From assembly GCA_052326585.1 (NCBI GenBank), contig JBKQLU010000003.1:124001-188000 (forward strand): 64,000 nucleotides of DNA. The letters are read 5' to 3'. Below, piece after piece: positions 17,121 through 26,464 of the stretch. The position numbers and the translations under genes were made by a program. Position 1 is the stretch's first letter. Each line of letters starts with the position of its first letter. The notes under the pieces are model-generated. The model worked only from the letters and a program-made list of their open reading frames with translations. It searched no databases and was not told the DNA's origin. This DNA is from JAPLJC01 sp052326585 (lineage in GTDB: Bacteria; Desulfobacterota; Desulfobaccia; Desulfobaccales; 0-14-0-80-60-11).

Positions 17121-17201
17121 CGGCAAGGGCCGTGGTGAGCTAGCACCAAGTCAAAAGCTGACTGCTGACTGCGAGAGGCTATTTATTAAGGAGGGAAAAA
17201 G

Positions 17202-18146
17202 ATGGCGGTAAAAGTAGTGGAGGATTGGTTGAACGCCTGCTCCGGCTGTGAGATTTCCATTCTCAATGTCGGAGACCGACTGTTGGACCTGTTGCCCCAA
17301 TTAGAATTTGCTCACATGACCGCCCTCGTAGATCACAAGTTCTTCGGTCAGTTGGGTGATGGAACGGCCATGGACATCCCCGAGGCCGTGGTGGGCATCG
17401 TCTCAGGCGGCGTCCGCAACGAAGAAATGAAACATGAATTGGAAGAGATCCGGAAGAAAGTCAAATATCTCATCGCCCTGGGAAGCTGCGCCACCTATGG
17501 CGGAGTGCCGGCCCAGGCCAACATGTGGAAAAATGAGGAGACCTTTGAGAAGGTCTTCCGCGACTGCGTCACCACCACTCCCGCTCCCGACCCCCAAGAC
17601 CCCGTTTTGCCTAAATGGACCCCCACCTGCGCCGCGGTAGATGAAGTCGTCAAGGTGGACATCAGCATTCCCGGTTGCCCGACCCACCCGGATTGGATTG
17701 TCGAGGCCATCAGCGCCCTGCTGGCGGGCCAGACTTCCTGGAGCCTGCCGGAGCGCAGCGTCTGCGACACCTGCCCGGTCATCCGGGAACAGAAATCCGG
17801 CGGCGGCCCGGTCAAGCGCTGGCTGCAGAACATGGAATTCAACCCGGAAGAGGGCCTGGAGAAGATGCGCTGCATCAACGAGCAGGGATTCCTCTGCATG
17901 GGGCCGGTGACGCTGGCCGGCTGTGCGGGAAAGACCGATGTGCCCCGGTGTATCAAGGCCCGGACCCCGTGCCGCGGCTGCTTCGGTCCCATCCGCAAAG
18001 GGGCCCGGCCCATGGTGGACATGATGGGCGCCCTGACTTCGGTGGGGCTGGACCCCAAATCCCTGGTGGACCGGCGGGCCATGATGAACCGTTATATCGG
18101 CGGGCATGGCTTTCTGACGATAATCCCGGCTCGGCCGGCAAGATGA
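17202..18146 (+). CDS. mvhG: NiFe hydrogenase small subunit, MvhG type
   Basis: This 314-residue subunit carries iron-sulfur clusters of the F420-non-reducing (methyl-viologen) group 3c hydrogenases. Signature motifs are EDWLNACSGCEISIL (proximal cluster cysteines at about 14-17), LIALGSCATYGGVPAQ (about 90), SIPGCPTHPDWIVEAISALL (about 158) and the C-terminal cysteine-rich GFLCMGPVTLAGC...PCRGCFGPIRKG. There is no Tat signal, so the enzyme is cytoplasmic. Start ATG follows AAGGAGGG. It is 13 bp ahead of mvhA and is the partner of that subunit. Confidence 0.94.
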   Translation: MAVKVVEDWLNACSGCEISILNVGDRLLDLLPQLEFAHMTALVDHKFFGQLGDGTAMDIPEAVVGIVSGGVRNEEMKHELEEIRKKVKYLIALGSCATYGGVPAQANMWKNEETFEKVFRDCVTTTPAPDPQDPVLPKWTPTCAAVDEVVKVDISIPGCPTHPDWIVEAISALLAGQTSWSLPERSVCDTCPVIREQKSGGGPVKRWLQNMEFNPEEGLEKMRCINEQGFLCMGPVTLAGCAGKTDVPRCIKARTPCRGCFGPIRKGARPMVDMMGALTSVGLDPKSLVDRRAMMNRYIGGHGFLTIIPARPAR

Positions 18147-18159
18147 GGAGGTGAGGAAT

Positions 18160-19602
18160 ATGGGAAAAGTCATCAATATTCAGCCAGTGACCCGTATCGA
18201 GGGCCACGCCAGGGTAGCCATCACGCTGGATGACGCGGGGAACGTTGCCGATACCAAGTTCCACGTCCAGACCTTGCGCGGCTTCGAAAAATTCTGCGAG
18301 GGCCGGCCCGTGGAGGAGATGCCCCGGACGGTCTGCCACATCTGCGGCATCTGTCCCTGGGCCCATCACCTGGCCTCCAGCAAGGCGGCCGACGCCTGTT
18401 TTGGCGTAACTCCTCCCCCGGCGGCGGTGAAGCTGCGCCGCTTGATGCAGAGCATCGCCTATGTCAGCGACAAGATTCTGCACTTTTATTTCCTGGCGGC
18501 CCCGGACTTCGTCATCGGCCCCGACGCCGACTATTCGGTGCGCAACGTCGTGGGCATCGTTAAAGCCGCTCCGGACATCGCCAAGCAGGTGGTGCACATG
18601 CGCCACTTGGGGGCCCAAATCCTGGAGCACTTTGCCGGCCGGGCCATTCATCCCACCTTCTCCGTACCGGGCGGGGTGAGCAAGCCCATGACCGAGGCCG
18701 ACCGCCAGTATATGCTGCCCCTGGCCGCTGAACTCCTGGAATTCTCCAAGTTCTCCCTAAAGTTTGCCAAGGACAACGTCTTCCCCAAATATCTGGACGC
18801 CATCAAGTCCATCGGCGTCATCGAGGTGGGCTACCTGGGGACCGTAACCAACGACGGCGCCCTGGATTTCTATGACGGTAAGCTCAGGCTCATGAGGCCC
18901 GACGGCTCCTACGACGATTTCGCCTACGATCAGTACGTGGATTACATCGGCGAATGGGTGGAGCCCTGGTCCTACCAGAAGTTCCCCTATGCCAAGAAGT
19001 GGGGCAAACTGGACCTCTCCCTGGACCACCCCACCGGGGTTTACCGCACCAACTGCCTGGCCCGCATCAACGTGGCCGACAAGATGAAGACCCCTCTGGC
19101 CCAGAAGGAACTGGAGGAGTTCCGGGCGGCGTTCGGCCGGCCGACCCACCTTACCCTGCTGTATCATTACGCCCGGCTCATCGAGCTGCTCCAGTGCGCC
19201 GAAACCACGGTGGAACTCCTGAATGACCCGGAAATCACCAGTAGGGATATCCGGGTGCCGATTACGCCCAAGGCAGGCCGGGGCATCGGCTGCGTGGAAG
19301 CCCCCCGGGGCACCCTGATCCATGACTATACCTGCGACGAACAGGGGCTGATCACCAAGGTCAACCTCATCGTGGGCACTACCCACAACAACGCCGCCAT
19401 CAATATGTCGGTGAACCAGGCGGCCAAGGCGTTAATTAAGGATGGCAAGTATGACCAGGGAATCCTGAACAAGGTGGAAATGGCCGTACGCGCCTACGAC
19501 CCGTGACTGAGCTGCGCCACTCACCGCCTGGATGGCGGTTTGGCCGTGGAACTCACCATCAGCGACGCCAAGGGTCAGATAATCGAAACGCTGAAAAATT
19601 AG
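18160..19602 (+). CDS. mvhA: NiFeSe hydrogenase large subunit, MvhA type, with C-terminal selenocysteine
   Basis: Read through TGA at 19504-19506 (codon 449) to the TAG at 19600-19602, this gives about 480 residues. The N-terminal nickel motif is TVCHICGICPWAHHLA and RIEGHARV precedes it. The C-terminal motif becomes AYDP-U-LSCATH, that is DPCxxCxxH with Sec as the first ligand. Beyond the His is a 25-residue tail (RLDGGLAVELTISDAK...LKN), the type removed by a maturation endopeptidase, and such a protease is encoded next. Stopping at the TGA would remove both C-terminal nickel ligands, so readthrough is essential for a working enzyme. I chose ATG 18160, 9 nt after GAGGAGGTG, over the upstream GTG at 18151. 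Confidence 0.92.
19523..19539 (+). promoter_or_regulatory. bacterial SECIS hairpin of mvhA
   Basis: ACCGCCTGGATGGCGGT forms a 6-bp GC-rich stem with a UGGAU loop. The first loop G is 26 nt after the T of the TGA at 19504. Confidence 0.75.
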
Positions 19603-19643
19603 GCAAATAAGGTTTCAAACAGCCGCTTTCAGCGTGATATTTC

Positions 19644-19686
19644 GGGGCCACAGGGTATAATACCATATCCTGTGGCCCCGCCTTTT
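19644..19686 (+). terminator. probable terminator after mvhA
   Basis: An 11-bp perfect stem, GGGGCCACAGG (19644-19654) paired with CCTGTGGCCCC (19669-19679), is followed by GCCTTTT. It lies 42 bp after the true mvhA stop. The T-run is short, so it could instead be an mRNA-stabilising hairpin that still allows some transcription into the protease gene. Confidence 0.6.
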
Positions 19687-19794
19687 GGCCCGGGATGCCC
19701 CGGTTGCGGCGCCGGCCGGGGGCGGTTTACACGCCGCGGCGACGGCCGCCGGCGCGGCGCGCCTTCTGCCCGTTGACAGCTAAGAGACCTGACC

Positions 19795-20289
19795 ATGATA
19801 ATTTTCGATAAAGCCGTCCTCATCTTCGGCTGCGGCAGCATCCTCTGGGGCGATGACGGCTTTGGCCCGGCGGTGATTCAGCACCTCCAAGAAAACTACC
19901 CCCTGCCGGACGAGGTCATGGCCCTGGACGTGGGCACCAGCATCCGGGATATCCTGTTCGACCTGATCTTGAGCGAGAAGAAGCCGAAAACCCTGATTGT
20001 CGTCGATGCGGTGGAATATCCGGAGCGTCGGCCCGGGGAGGTCTTCGAGATCCCGGTGGCCGGCATTCCTGAGCAAAAGGTGGCCGATTTCTCCTTGCAC
20101 CAGTTTCCCACGGTTAACCTGCTGCAGGAACTCCAGGAACAGAGCGGTATCCAGGTAAAGATCATCGTGGGGCAGACCGAAACCATCCCCCAGGAGGTGG
20201 CGCCAGGCCTGTCTCAGACCATGCAGGGGGCGGTGCTGACTGCCTGCGGGAAGATTATGGAAATCATTGCCGAGGCGGGCGTCACCTGA
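19795..20289 (+). CDS. hydrogenase maturation protease (HycI/FrhD family)
   Basis: This 164-residue nickel-dependent endopeptidase cleaves the C-terminal tail of a NiFe hydrogenase large subunit after nickel insertion. The N-terminal motif VLIFGCGSILWGDDGFGPAVI (Asp-Asp at about 18-19) supplies a nickel-binding acid, and a second lies in LIVVDAVEYPERRPGEVF (Asp at about 67). DFSLHQFPTV provides the His. Position directly after mvhA makes that subunit its obvious substrate, with predicted cleavage after ...SCATH. It could be co-transcribed through the hairpin at 19644 or read from its own promoter. Confidence 0.9.
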   Translation: MIIFDKAVLIFGCGSILWGDDGFGPAVIQHLQENYPLPDEVMALDVGTSIRDILFDLILSEKKPKTLIVVDAVEYPERRPGEVFEIPVAGIPEQKVADFSLHQFPTVNLLQELQEQSGIQVKIIVGQTETIPQEVAPGLSQTMQGAVLTACGKIMEIIAEAGVT

Positions 20290-20325
20290 TTTGGGTTGGT
20301 AATTTTCGGCAAAAGGAGTGGGGCC

Positions 20326-21726
20326 ATGGCCCAAAAACCCTGGGGCGGACGGTTCACCGGGGAAACTGAGAAGAGCGTGGAGGATTTCACCACCTCTCTC
20401 AACTTCGATAAGCGCCTGTACCGCCAGGATATCGCCGGCTCGGTGGCCCACGCCCGGATGCTGGGCCGCCAGGGGATCATCACTCCGGCGGAGGCCGCGG
20501 AGCTGGTCCGGGGTCTGGAAGAGATCGCGGCCGAGTTCGAGGCGGGGAAGTTCCCTTTCGACCCGAGCCAGGAAGACATTCACATGGCCGTCGAGTCCCG
20601 GCTGATCGCCAAGGTCGGCGAGGTGGGGGGCAAGCTCCACACCGCCAGAAGCCGCAATGACCAGGTAGCCCTGGACCTGCGCCTCTATCTGACGGCAGAG
20701 GTGGAGACCCTGATCACCGCCCTGGTGGAGCTCCGCCGGGCCGGGGTGCGGCTGGCCCGCCGCCACCTGGACTTGATCCTGCCGGGCTATACCCACCTGC
20801 AGCGGGCCCAGCCCATCCTCCTGGCCCATCATCTGCTGGCCTACGACGAGATGTGGCGCCGGGACCTGATGCGGCTGGCCGAGGCGCAGACCCGCATCCA
20901 GGTTTCGCCGCTGGGGGCGGCAGCCCTGGCCGGGACCAGCTTTCCCATTGACCCCCAGTTCACCGCCGACCAACTGGGATTCCCGGAGATCTTCCGCAAC
21001 AGCCTGGACGCGGTGAGCGACCGGGATTTTGTCCTGGAATTTTTAGCGCATGCCTCGATAATCATGATCCACCTGAGCCGCCTCTCCGAGGAACTCATCC
21101 TCTGGGCCTCCTCGGAGTTCGGTTTCGTGGCGCTGCCGGACGCTTACGCCACCGGCTCCTCTATCATGCCTCAGAAGAAAAACCCCGACGTGCCTGAGCT
21201 CATCCGGGGCAAGAGCGGCCGGGTGGCCGGCCACCTGATGGGCCTGCTGATGGCGGTCAAGGGCCTGCCTTTGGCCTATAACCGGGACCTCCAGGAGGAC
21301 AAGGAGCCCCTGTTCGACACGGTGGACACGGTGAAGGCCGCGGTGACCCTCATGACCGGCCTGCTGACGGAATTGCAGGTGCGGCCGGAGCGGATGGCCG
21401 CCGCCCTTAAGGGCGGTTTCCTCACCGCCACCGACATGGCGGATTACCTGGTCACCCGGGGAGTGCCCTTCCGGACCGCCCACGCCCAGGTGGGCCGGAC
21501 GGTGCGCTACGCCGAAGCCCAAGGCCGGGAATTGTGGGAGCTGAGCCTGAAGGAGATCCAGAAATTCGCCCCCCTGGCCCAGGATGAGCTGTCTGGCTGG
21601 CTGACCATCGAGCATGCCGTGTCCCGGCGCCGCTCCCCCGGGGGCACCGCCCCGGAACGGGTGGCTGAGGCCCTGACCCGGGTCGAAGCGGGATTGGGAA
21701 TCAATCTGGAGGAGCAGGAGATCTGA
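20326..21726 (+). CDS. argH: argininosuccinate lyase
   Basis: This 466-residue enzyme performs the last step of arginine biosynthesis, splitting argininosuccinate into arginine and fumarate. It begins MAQKPWGGRFTG, with AAAGGAG 9 nt upstream deciding the start over an upstream in-frame codon at 20296. The superfamily signature SSIMPQKKNPDVPELIRGKS (about 278-297) contains the catalytic Ser, and TARSRNDQVALDLRLYL and TPAEA helices are present. Length is normal. argG, the preceding enzyme, is encoded on the other strand at 62.7 kb, so the pathway genes are scattered. Confidence 0.96.
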   Translation: MAQKPWGGRFTGETEKSVEDFTTSLNFDKRLYRQDIAGSVAHARMLGRQGIITPAEAAELVRGLEEIAAEFEAGKFPFDPSQEDIHMAVESRLIAKVGEVGGKLHTARSRNDQVALDLRLYLTAEVETLITALVELRRAGVRLARRHLDLILPGYTHLQRAQPILLAHHLLAYDEMWRRDLMRLAEAQTRIQVSPLGAAALAGTSFPIDPQFTADQLGFPEIFRNSLDAVSDRDFVLEFLAHASIIMIHLSRLSEELILWASSEFGFVALPDAYATGSSIMPQKKNPDVPELIRGKSGRVAGHLMGLLMAVKGLPLAYNRDLQEDKEPLFDTVDTVKAAVTLMTGLLTELQVRPERMAAALKGGFLTATDMADYLVTRGVPFRTAHAQVGRTVRYAEAQGRELWELSLKEIQKFAPLAQDELSGWLTIEHAVSRRRSPGGTAPERVAEALTRVEAGLGINLEEQEI

Positions 21727-21821
21727 CCGGCGCCCGGAGGTGGCTCCTCCACTTTTTACCAGGCCCGTTTTTTGCCTGATCGGGTAGGGCGGGGCGCCGG
21801 TGCCACCAGGACCAGAGTGGT

Positions 21822-22928
21822 ATGAAAAAGATAGCGAAGACCGAAAACCAAAAACCAAAAACCGGAATTCCAGCGGCTGCCGGTTACTTGCTGTTATCTT
21901 GCTTCATTGCCCTGACTCTCATTTGCGGCGGTTGCGGCAAGAAGCTGGCGCCCTTCGCGCCGGACCGGCTCCTGCCCGGGCCGGTGCGGGAGTTTCGCCT
22001 CTCTCAGGAAGGGGATGCCCTGGTCCTGAGCTGGCTGTTGCCGAAGGTCAACCTGCTGGGGCAGCCGTTGACCCAGGTGCAGGGCTGCCGGGTCTATCGC
22101 TGCGAGGCCACAGGGGTAGCGCCGGAGGCCCCCTGCCCCGCCAATTTCGTCCTCTATGCCGATATCGACCTGGCCTATCCCCAGCAGGGCCAGGTGCGGG
22201 GGGAGGCCCTCATCTTTCAGGACCGGGAGGTGGTCCCGGACCATCGTTATTTCTACCGGGTGGCGGCCTATGATCAGGATGGCTACCTGGGGAGCTGGTC
22301 CCCCACCCTGAGCCACGTGTGGGGCTGGCTGCCCCGGCCCCCCCTGGACCTGCAGGCGGCCTCGGGAGATCGGGTCGTGGCCCTGCGCTGGAGTCCGGTG
22401 AGCCAACTCACCAACGGCTCGCCGGCCAGGGACCTGGCCGGTTATCTCATCTACCGCCGGGAAGGCTCCGGCGCCTGGAGCCAGATCCCGCCCGGGCCCA
22501 TCCCCCAAACCACTTACCAGGATGTGGCGGTTAAGAACCAGGTGGAATATACTTATAAGGTGCAGGCAGTGCGGCGCCTGGGAGGCGAGTTGCTGGCCAG
22601 CGGCGACTCGCCCTTAGTGAGCGCCAGGCCGGAGAAGCTGACGCCGCCGCCCCCTCTGTTGGGCCTGCTGGCAGCGCCCAGCTCCCAGGGGGTGGAGCTG
22701 CGCTGGCAGCCCAGCCCCGCCCCCGACGTGGCGGGCTACCGGGTCTATCGCCGCGCCCCGGGGGAGGCCCGGGCCGGAAGGCTGAACCCGGAGCTTTTGA
22801 CCAAGCCGTACTTTGTCGATTCCCGGGTACAGCGGGGGCAGACTTACTATTACTACGTGACCGCGGTGGACAACTCCCCCCGGGCCAATGAAAGCCTGCC
22901 TTCCGAAGAGGTGGAGATCACTTATTGA
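21822..22928 (+). CDS. lipoprotein with fibronectin type III repeats
   Basis: The 368-residue exported protein has a basic N-terminus and hydrophobic segment (YLLLSCFIALTLI), then CGGCGKK, a likely but non-canonical lipobox with Cys at about 39. The mature part contains three FN3-like modules (about 50-170, 175-265, 275-367), each ending in aromatic-rich strands such as YFYRVAAYD, YTYKVQAVRR and TYYYYVTAVDN. No enzymatic motif is visible. It is probably an envelope-associated binding or scaffold protein. It sits between argH and lysA, with no functional link apparent. Confidence 0.75.
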   Translation: MKKIAKTENQKPKTGIPAAAGYLLLSCFIALTLICGGCGKKLAPFAPDRLLPGPVREFRLSQEGDALVLSWLLPKVNLLGQPLTQVQGCRVYRCEATGVAPEAPCPANFVLYADIDLAYPQQGQVRGEALIFQDREVVPDHRYFYRVAAYDQDGYLGSWSPTLSHVWGWLPRPPLDLQAASGDRVVALRWSPVSQLTNGSPARDLAGYLIYRREGSGAWSQIPPGPIPQTTYQDVAVKNQVEYTYKVQAVRRLGGELLASGDSPLVSARPEKLTPPPPLLGLLAAPSSQGVELRWQPSPAPDVAGYRVYRRAPGEARAGRLNPELLTKPYFVDSRVQRGQTYYYYVTAVDNSPRANESLPSEEVEITY

Positions 22929-22978
22929 TAGCTCTCAGATGCAGCGGTCAGCAGATGCCAATAAGCGGTGACAAGTTG

Positions 22979-23023
22979 CCACCCTCCCCCCAGCCCCATC
23001 CCCTCGCAGGGAGGGGGAGTTTG
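22979..23023. repeat. C-rich/G-rich dispersed palindrome
   Basis: CACCCTCCCCCCAGCCCCATC ... GCAGGGAGGGGGAG is part of a repeat family of CCCTCACCC/CTCTCCC-type palindromes also seen at 28527-28560, 41691-41802, 61588-61690 and about 62550-62580. It is located between the FN3 lipoprotein gene and lysA. Confidence 0.55.
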
Positions 23024-23168
23024 CCAAATACTCAGGACAAGATTTTGATAGATTAACGAACAGATAAAAGGCGTGGCGTATAATCAATTTTCCATCACCA
23101 CCCCAGGGTTAAAATTTTGCCTTGGCTGGCTGCTGATCGCTGACGCCACCGCTAGCGGGTCCTGACCG

Positions 23169-24425
23169 ATGCACCATTTCAACTACCAGGCCGGCGAACT
23201 CTACTGTGAAAAGGTGCCGGTGCGCCGTATCGCCGCCCGGGTCGGAACGCCCTTTTATCTATACAGCGCCGCCACCCTGGAACACCACTTCCGGGTCTTC
23301 TCCGCCGCCTTCCGGGGCTTCCCCCATATCGTCTGCTTCGCGGTGAAGGCCAACGCCAACCTGGCTATCCTGAGCCTGCTGTCCCGCCTGGGATGCGGGG
23401 CGGACATCGTCTCCGGGGGGGAACTCCAGCGGGCCCTGGCGGCCGGGGTGGACCCGGGCCGCATCGTCTATTCCGGGGTGGGCAAGCGGACCGAGGAGAT
23501 CCGGGCGGCCCTGAAGGCCGGTATCCTGCTGTTCAATATGGAATCCTCCCAGGAGCTGGAGGAGATCAACCGCATCGCCGGCCGGCTCAAGAAGAAGGCC
23601 CCGGTGGCCTTGCGCATCAACCCGGACATCGACCCCCGCACCCACCCCTATATCTCCACCGGGCTCAAGAAAAATAAGTTCGGCATCGATATCGAGCAGG
23701 CCCTGGAGGACTACCGCCGGGCCATGGAGCTGCCCCATCTGGAGGTGCTGGGGCTGGCCTGCCACATCGGCTCCCAGATCACCCAGGTGGCCCCCTTCGT
23801 GGAGGCCCTGGAGCGCCTCAAGGACCTGGTGGGACGCCTCCGGGCCCAGGGCATCGGCATCCGTTATCTGGACCTGGGCGGCGGCCTGGGGATCCGCTAC
23901 GACCAGGAAGAGCCCCCGCACCCTTACGAGTATGGCGGCAAACTGGTGGAGAGACTGCAGGGGATGGAAGTCACCCTGATCCTGGAGCCCGGCCGGGTGC
24001 TGGTGGGCAACGCCGGCATCCTGGTGACCAAGGTGCTCTATACCAAGGAGAGCGCCGCCAGGCATTTCATCATTGTGGACGCGGGCATGAACGACCTGGC
24101 CCGCCCCAGCCTCTACGGCTCGTTCCATGCGGTCTGCCCGGTGGTGCAAGGCTCCCGGCCCATGGTGACCGCTTCCCTGGTGGGGCCCATCTGCGAGTCC
24201 GGGGATTTCCTGGCCAAGGACCGGGAGCTGCCGGCCTTCCAGCCGGGGGAGCTGGCCGCGGTGATGAGCGCCGGCGCTTATGGCTTTTCCATGAGTTCCA
24301 ATTACAACGCCCGGCCCCGGGTTCCGGAAATCTTGGTGCAGGATGACGCATTTTATGTTATCAGGAAACGGGAGACTTATCGGCAGCTTACCTGGGGCGA
24401 GTCCATCCCGGAATTTTTGAAATAG
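23169..24425 (+). CDS. lysA: diaminopimelate decarboxylase
   Basis: This 418-residue PLP enzyme makes L-lysine from meso-diaminopimelate. The N-terminal barrel carries the PLP lysine in CFAVKANANLAILSLL (about 56-60). LACHIGSQI (about 196), the glycine-rich LDLGGGLGIRYDQE (about 236) and LEPGRVLVGNAG follow, with the second-subunit motif GPICESGDFLAKD (about 340). Length is normal. It is the first gene of a lysine cluster: lysA-dapF-dapA-dapB and, after an insertion, dapL. Confidence 0.96.
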   Translation: MHHFNYQAGELYCEKVPVRRIAARVGTPFYLYSAATLEHHFRVFSAAFRGFPHIVCFAVKANANLAILSLLSRLGCGADIVSGGELQRALAAGVDPGRIVYSGVGKRTEEIRAALKAGILLFNMESSQELEEINRIAGRLKKKAPVALRINPDIDPRTHPYISTGLKKNKFGIDIEQALEDYRRAMELPHLEVLGLACHIGSQITQVAPFVEALERLKDLVGRLRAQGIGIRYLDLGGGLGIRYDQEEPPHPYEYGGKLVERLQGMEVTLILEPGRVLVGNAGILVTKVLYTKESAARHFIIVDAGMNDLARPSLYGSFHAVCPVVQGSRPMVTASLVGPICESGDFLAKDRELPAFQPGELAAVMSAGAYGFSMSSNYNARPRVPEILVQDDAFYVIRKRETYRQLTWGESIPEFLK

Positions 24426-24446
24426 TGAGGAAAGGTCATGCAGCCT

Positions 24447-24482
24447 GTCATTCTGAGGGGCCTGGCGACCGAAGAATCTCGA
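24447..24482. repeat. inverted GTCATTCTGAG element, half copy
   Basis: GTCATTCTGAGGGGCCTGGC, continuing to GAAGAATCT, matches the left half of the 48463-48524 element; the right arm is absent. It lies between lysA and dapF. The rest of this 275-bp gap (about 24591-24685) holds a separate GGGGG/CCCCC-rich palindrome around CCCAAAGGGGGA. Confidence 0.55.
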
Positions 24483-24700
24483 ATTATATTAAAGGTTTTT
24501 TCTGACCTGGCTTCGGAGACGCTAAGAAAACGATGGGCATTTAGGAAAAAATAAGGGAAATAAATCTATTTCTCAGGCAACCGAATCGCCAGAAAATCCC
24601 CCTAAAGCCCACTTTCCCAAAGGGGGACTGAAAGTCCGCATCCCTGTATTCCCCCTTTGTAAAAGCGGGGCAGGGAGATTTTAATTACAGGACCATAGGC

Positions 24701-25534
24701 GTGGAAAACCGGCCGCATATCCCATTTTATAAGATGCACGGCGGGGGCAACGACTTCGTCCTCATCGACCACCGGGAGCGCTTTATTCCCGAGGCGGAAC
24801 AGCCCGCCCTGGCCCGCCGGCTCTGCCACCGCCAGGTGGGGGTGGGGGCCGATGGCCTCATCCTCATTGAGGCATCGAGAGCGGCTAACTTCCGCTGGCG
24901 TTTTTACAACGCCGACGGCTCCGAGCCGGAGATGTGCGGCAACGGCGGGCGCTGCGCGGCGCGCTTTGCGGCCCTCTTAGGCATCGCCCCGGAAAAGATG
25001 TCCTTTGAGACCGTCGCCGGGGTCATCCAGGCCGAGGTCCGGGGCCGCCGGGTCAAGCTGGCCCTGGCCGGGGTGGGGGACTTCCAGCTTAATCAAACCA
25101 TCCCCCTGGAGGAGGCCAACGTCACCGGCCATTTTGTGCGGGTGGGGGTGCCCCACCTGGTGGTGGAGGTTGACGACCTGGAGGCGGCGCCGGTGGCCGA
25201 GTGGGGCCGGCTGCTCCGCTTCCACCAGATGTTCCAGCCCGCGGGCACCAACGTCTCGTTCGTGCGCTTCACCGGGTCGCAGAGTCTCTCCATCCGCACC
25301 TACGAGCGCGGCGTGGAAGACGAAACCCTGGCCTGCGGCACCGGTGCGGTGGCCGCCGCCCTGGTGGGAGCCTGCCTGGGGCGGCTCTCTGCGCCGGTTG
25401 CGGTCCTGACCCGGGGCGGGGAAATTCTCACCGTTTCCTTCCGCTCCCAATCCGGCGATTGCCGCGAGGTCTTCCTGGAAGGCGACGCCCTGGTGGTTTA
25501 CCAGGGCGAACTCTGGTTAGAGGAACTCAAGTAA
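24701..25534 (+). CDS. dapF: diaminopimelate epimerase
   Basis: The 277-residue enzyme interconverts LL- and meso-diaminopimelate without a cofactor, using two cysteines. Both are visible: MCGNGGRC (about 79-86, first catalytic Cys) and LACGTGAVAAALV (about 211, second). The N-terminal FYKMHGGGNDFVLID is typical. Translation starts at GTG with CAGGA upstream. It connects DapL (which makes LL-DAP) to LysA (which uses meso-DAP). Confidence 0.96.
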   Translation: MENRPHIPFYKMHGGGNDFVLIDHRERFIPEAEQPALARRLCHRQVGVGADGLILIEASRAANFRWRFYNADGSEPEMCGNGGRCAARFAALLGIAPEKMSFETVAGVIQAEVRGRRVKLALAGVGDFQLNQTIPLEEANVTGHFVRVGVPHLVVEVDDLEAAPVAEWGRLLRFHQMFQPAGTNVSFVRFTGSQSLSIRTYERGVEDETLACGTGAVAAALVGACLGRLSAPVAVLTRGGEILTVSFRSQSGDCREVFLEGDALVVYQGELWLEELK

Positions 25535-25546
25535 GGAGGTTCAGTC

Positions 25547-26422
25547 ATGCTCAAAGGAGCCATCACCGCCCTCGTCACCCCCTTCAAGAATGGCCAGATC
25601 GATGAAGAGGCCTATCGGGCCCTGATCGAGCGCCAGATCGGGCAAGGGATCCATGGACTCGTTCCCTGCGGCACTACCGGCGAATCCCCCACCCTGTCCT
25701 ATGCCGAACACAAGCGGGTGGTGGAGATCTGCATCGACCAGGTGAAGAAGCGGGTCCCGGTGGTTGCCGGCGCCGGCTCCAACAGCACCGCCGAGTCCCT
25801 GGAACTGACCCAACACGTCCAGGACGCCGGCGCCGATTATGCCCTGATCATCACCCCTTACTACAATAAGCCGACTCAGGAGGGCCTGTTCCAGCATTAT
25901 AAGACCATCGCCTCCAAGAGCAGGATTCCCATCGTGGTCTATAACGTGCCGGGCCGCACCAGCGTCAACCTGCTGCCGGAGACCATGGCCCGGCTCTCCG
26001 GGCTCCCGAATATCGTCGGCCTCAAAGACGCCACCGGGGACCTGAAGCAGGGCGCCCAGACCCTGGCGCTGTGCGGCGCTAAGATCACGGTGCTCTCCGG
26101 CGACGACTTCACCACCTTGCCCCTGATGGCCATCGGCGGCCAGGGGGTGATCTCGGTGGTTTCCAACGTGGCGCCGGCCGATATGGCCGAGATGTGCAAC
26201 GCCTTCTTTAAAGGCGACCTGGCCGGCGCCCGCCAACTCCACTTTAAGATGTGGCCGCTGATGGAAGCCATGTTCTATGAGACCAGCCCCACGCCGGTGA
26301 AAACCGCCCTGAAGATGATGGGCCAGACCAACGGCGAGGTGCGGCAGCCCCTGTGCCCGCTCTCCCAGGCCAACGAATCCAGGCTGCGCCAGGTGCTGCA
26401 GGCGTATGGGTTGATTAAATAG
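25547..26422 (+). CDS. dapA: 4-hydroxy-tetrahydrodipicolinate synthase
   Basis: The 291-residue TIM-barrel aldolase condenses pyruvate with aspartate semialdehyde. Motifs are GTTGESPTLSYAEH (about 44-57), YYNKPTQEGLFQHY with the catalytic Tyr (about 106-134), and the Schiff-base lysine in IVGLKDATGD (about 161). AAGGAGG sits 7 nt before the ATG, 12 bp after dapF, so the two are co-transcribed. Confidence 0.97.
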   Translation: MLKGAITALVTPFKNGQIDEEAYRALIERQIGQGIHGLVPCGTTGESPTLSYAEHKRVVEICIDQVKKRVPVVAGAGSNSTAESLELTQHVQDAGADYALIITPYYNKPTQEGLFQHYKTIASKSRIPIVVYNVPGRTSVNLLPETMARLSGLPNIVGLKDATGDLKQGAQTLALCGAKITVLSGDDFTTLPLMAIGGQGVISVVSNVAPADMAEMCNAFFKGDLAGARQLHFKMWPLMEAMFYETSPTPVKTALKMMGQTNGEVRQPLCPLSQANESRLRQVLQAYGLIK

Positions 26423-26464
26423 TGGTTTGGGAAGGCAGGAAAGTAAGCAGGGAAAAATAACGGC

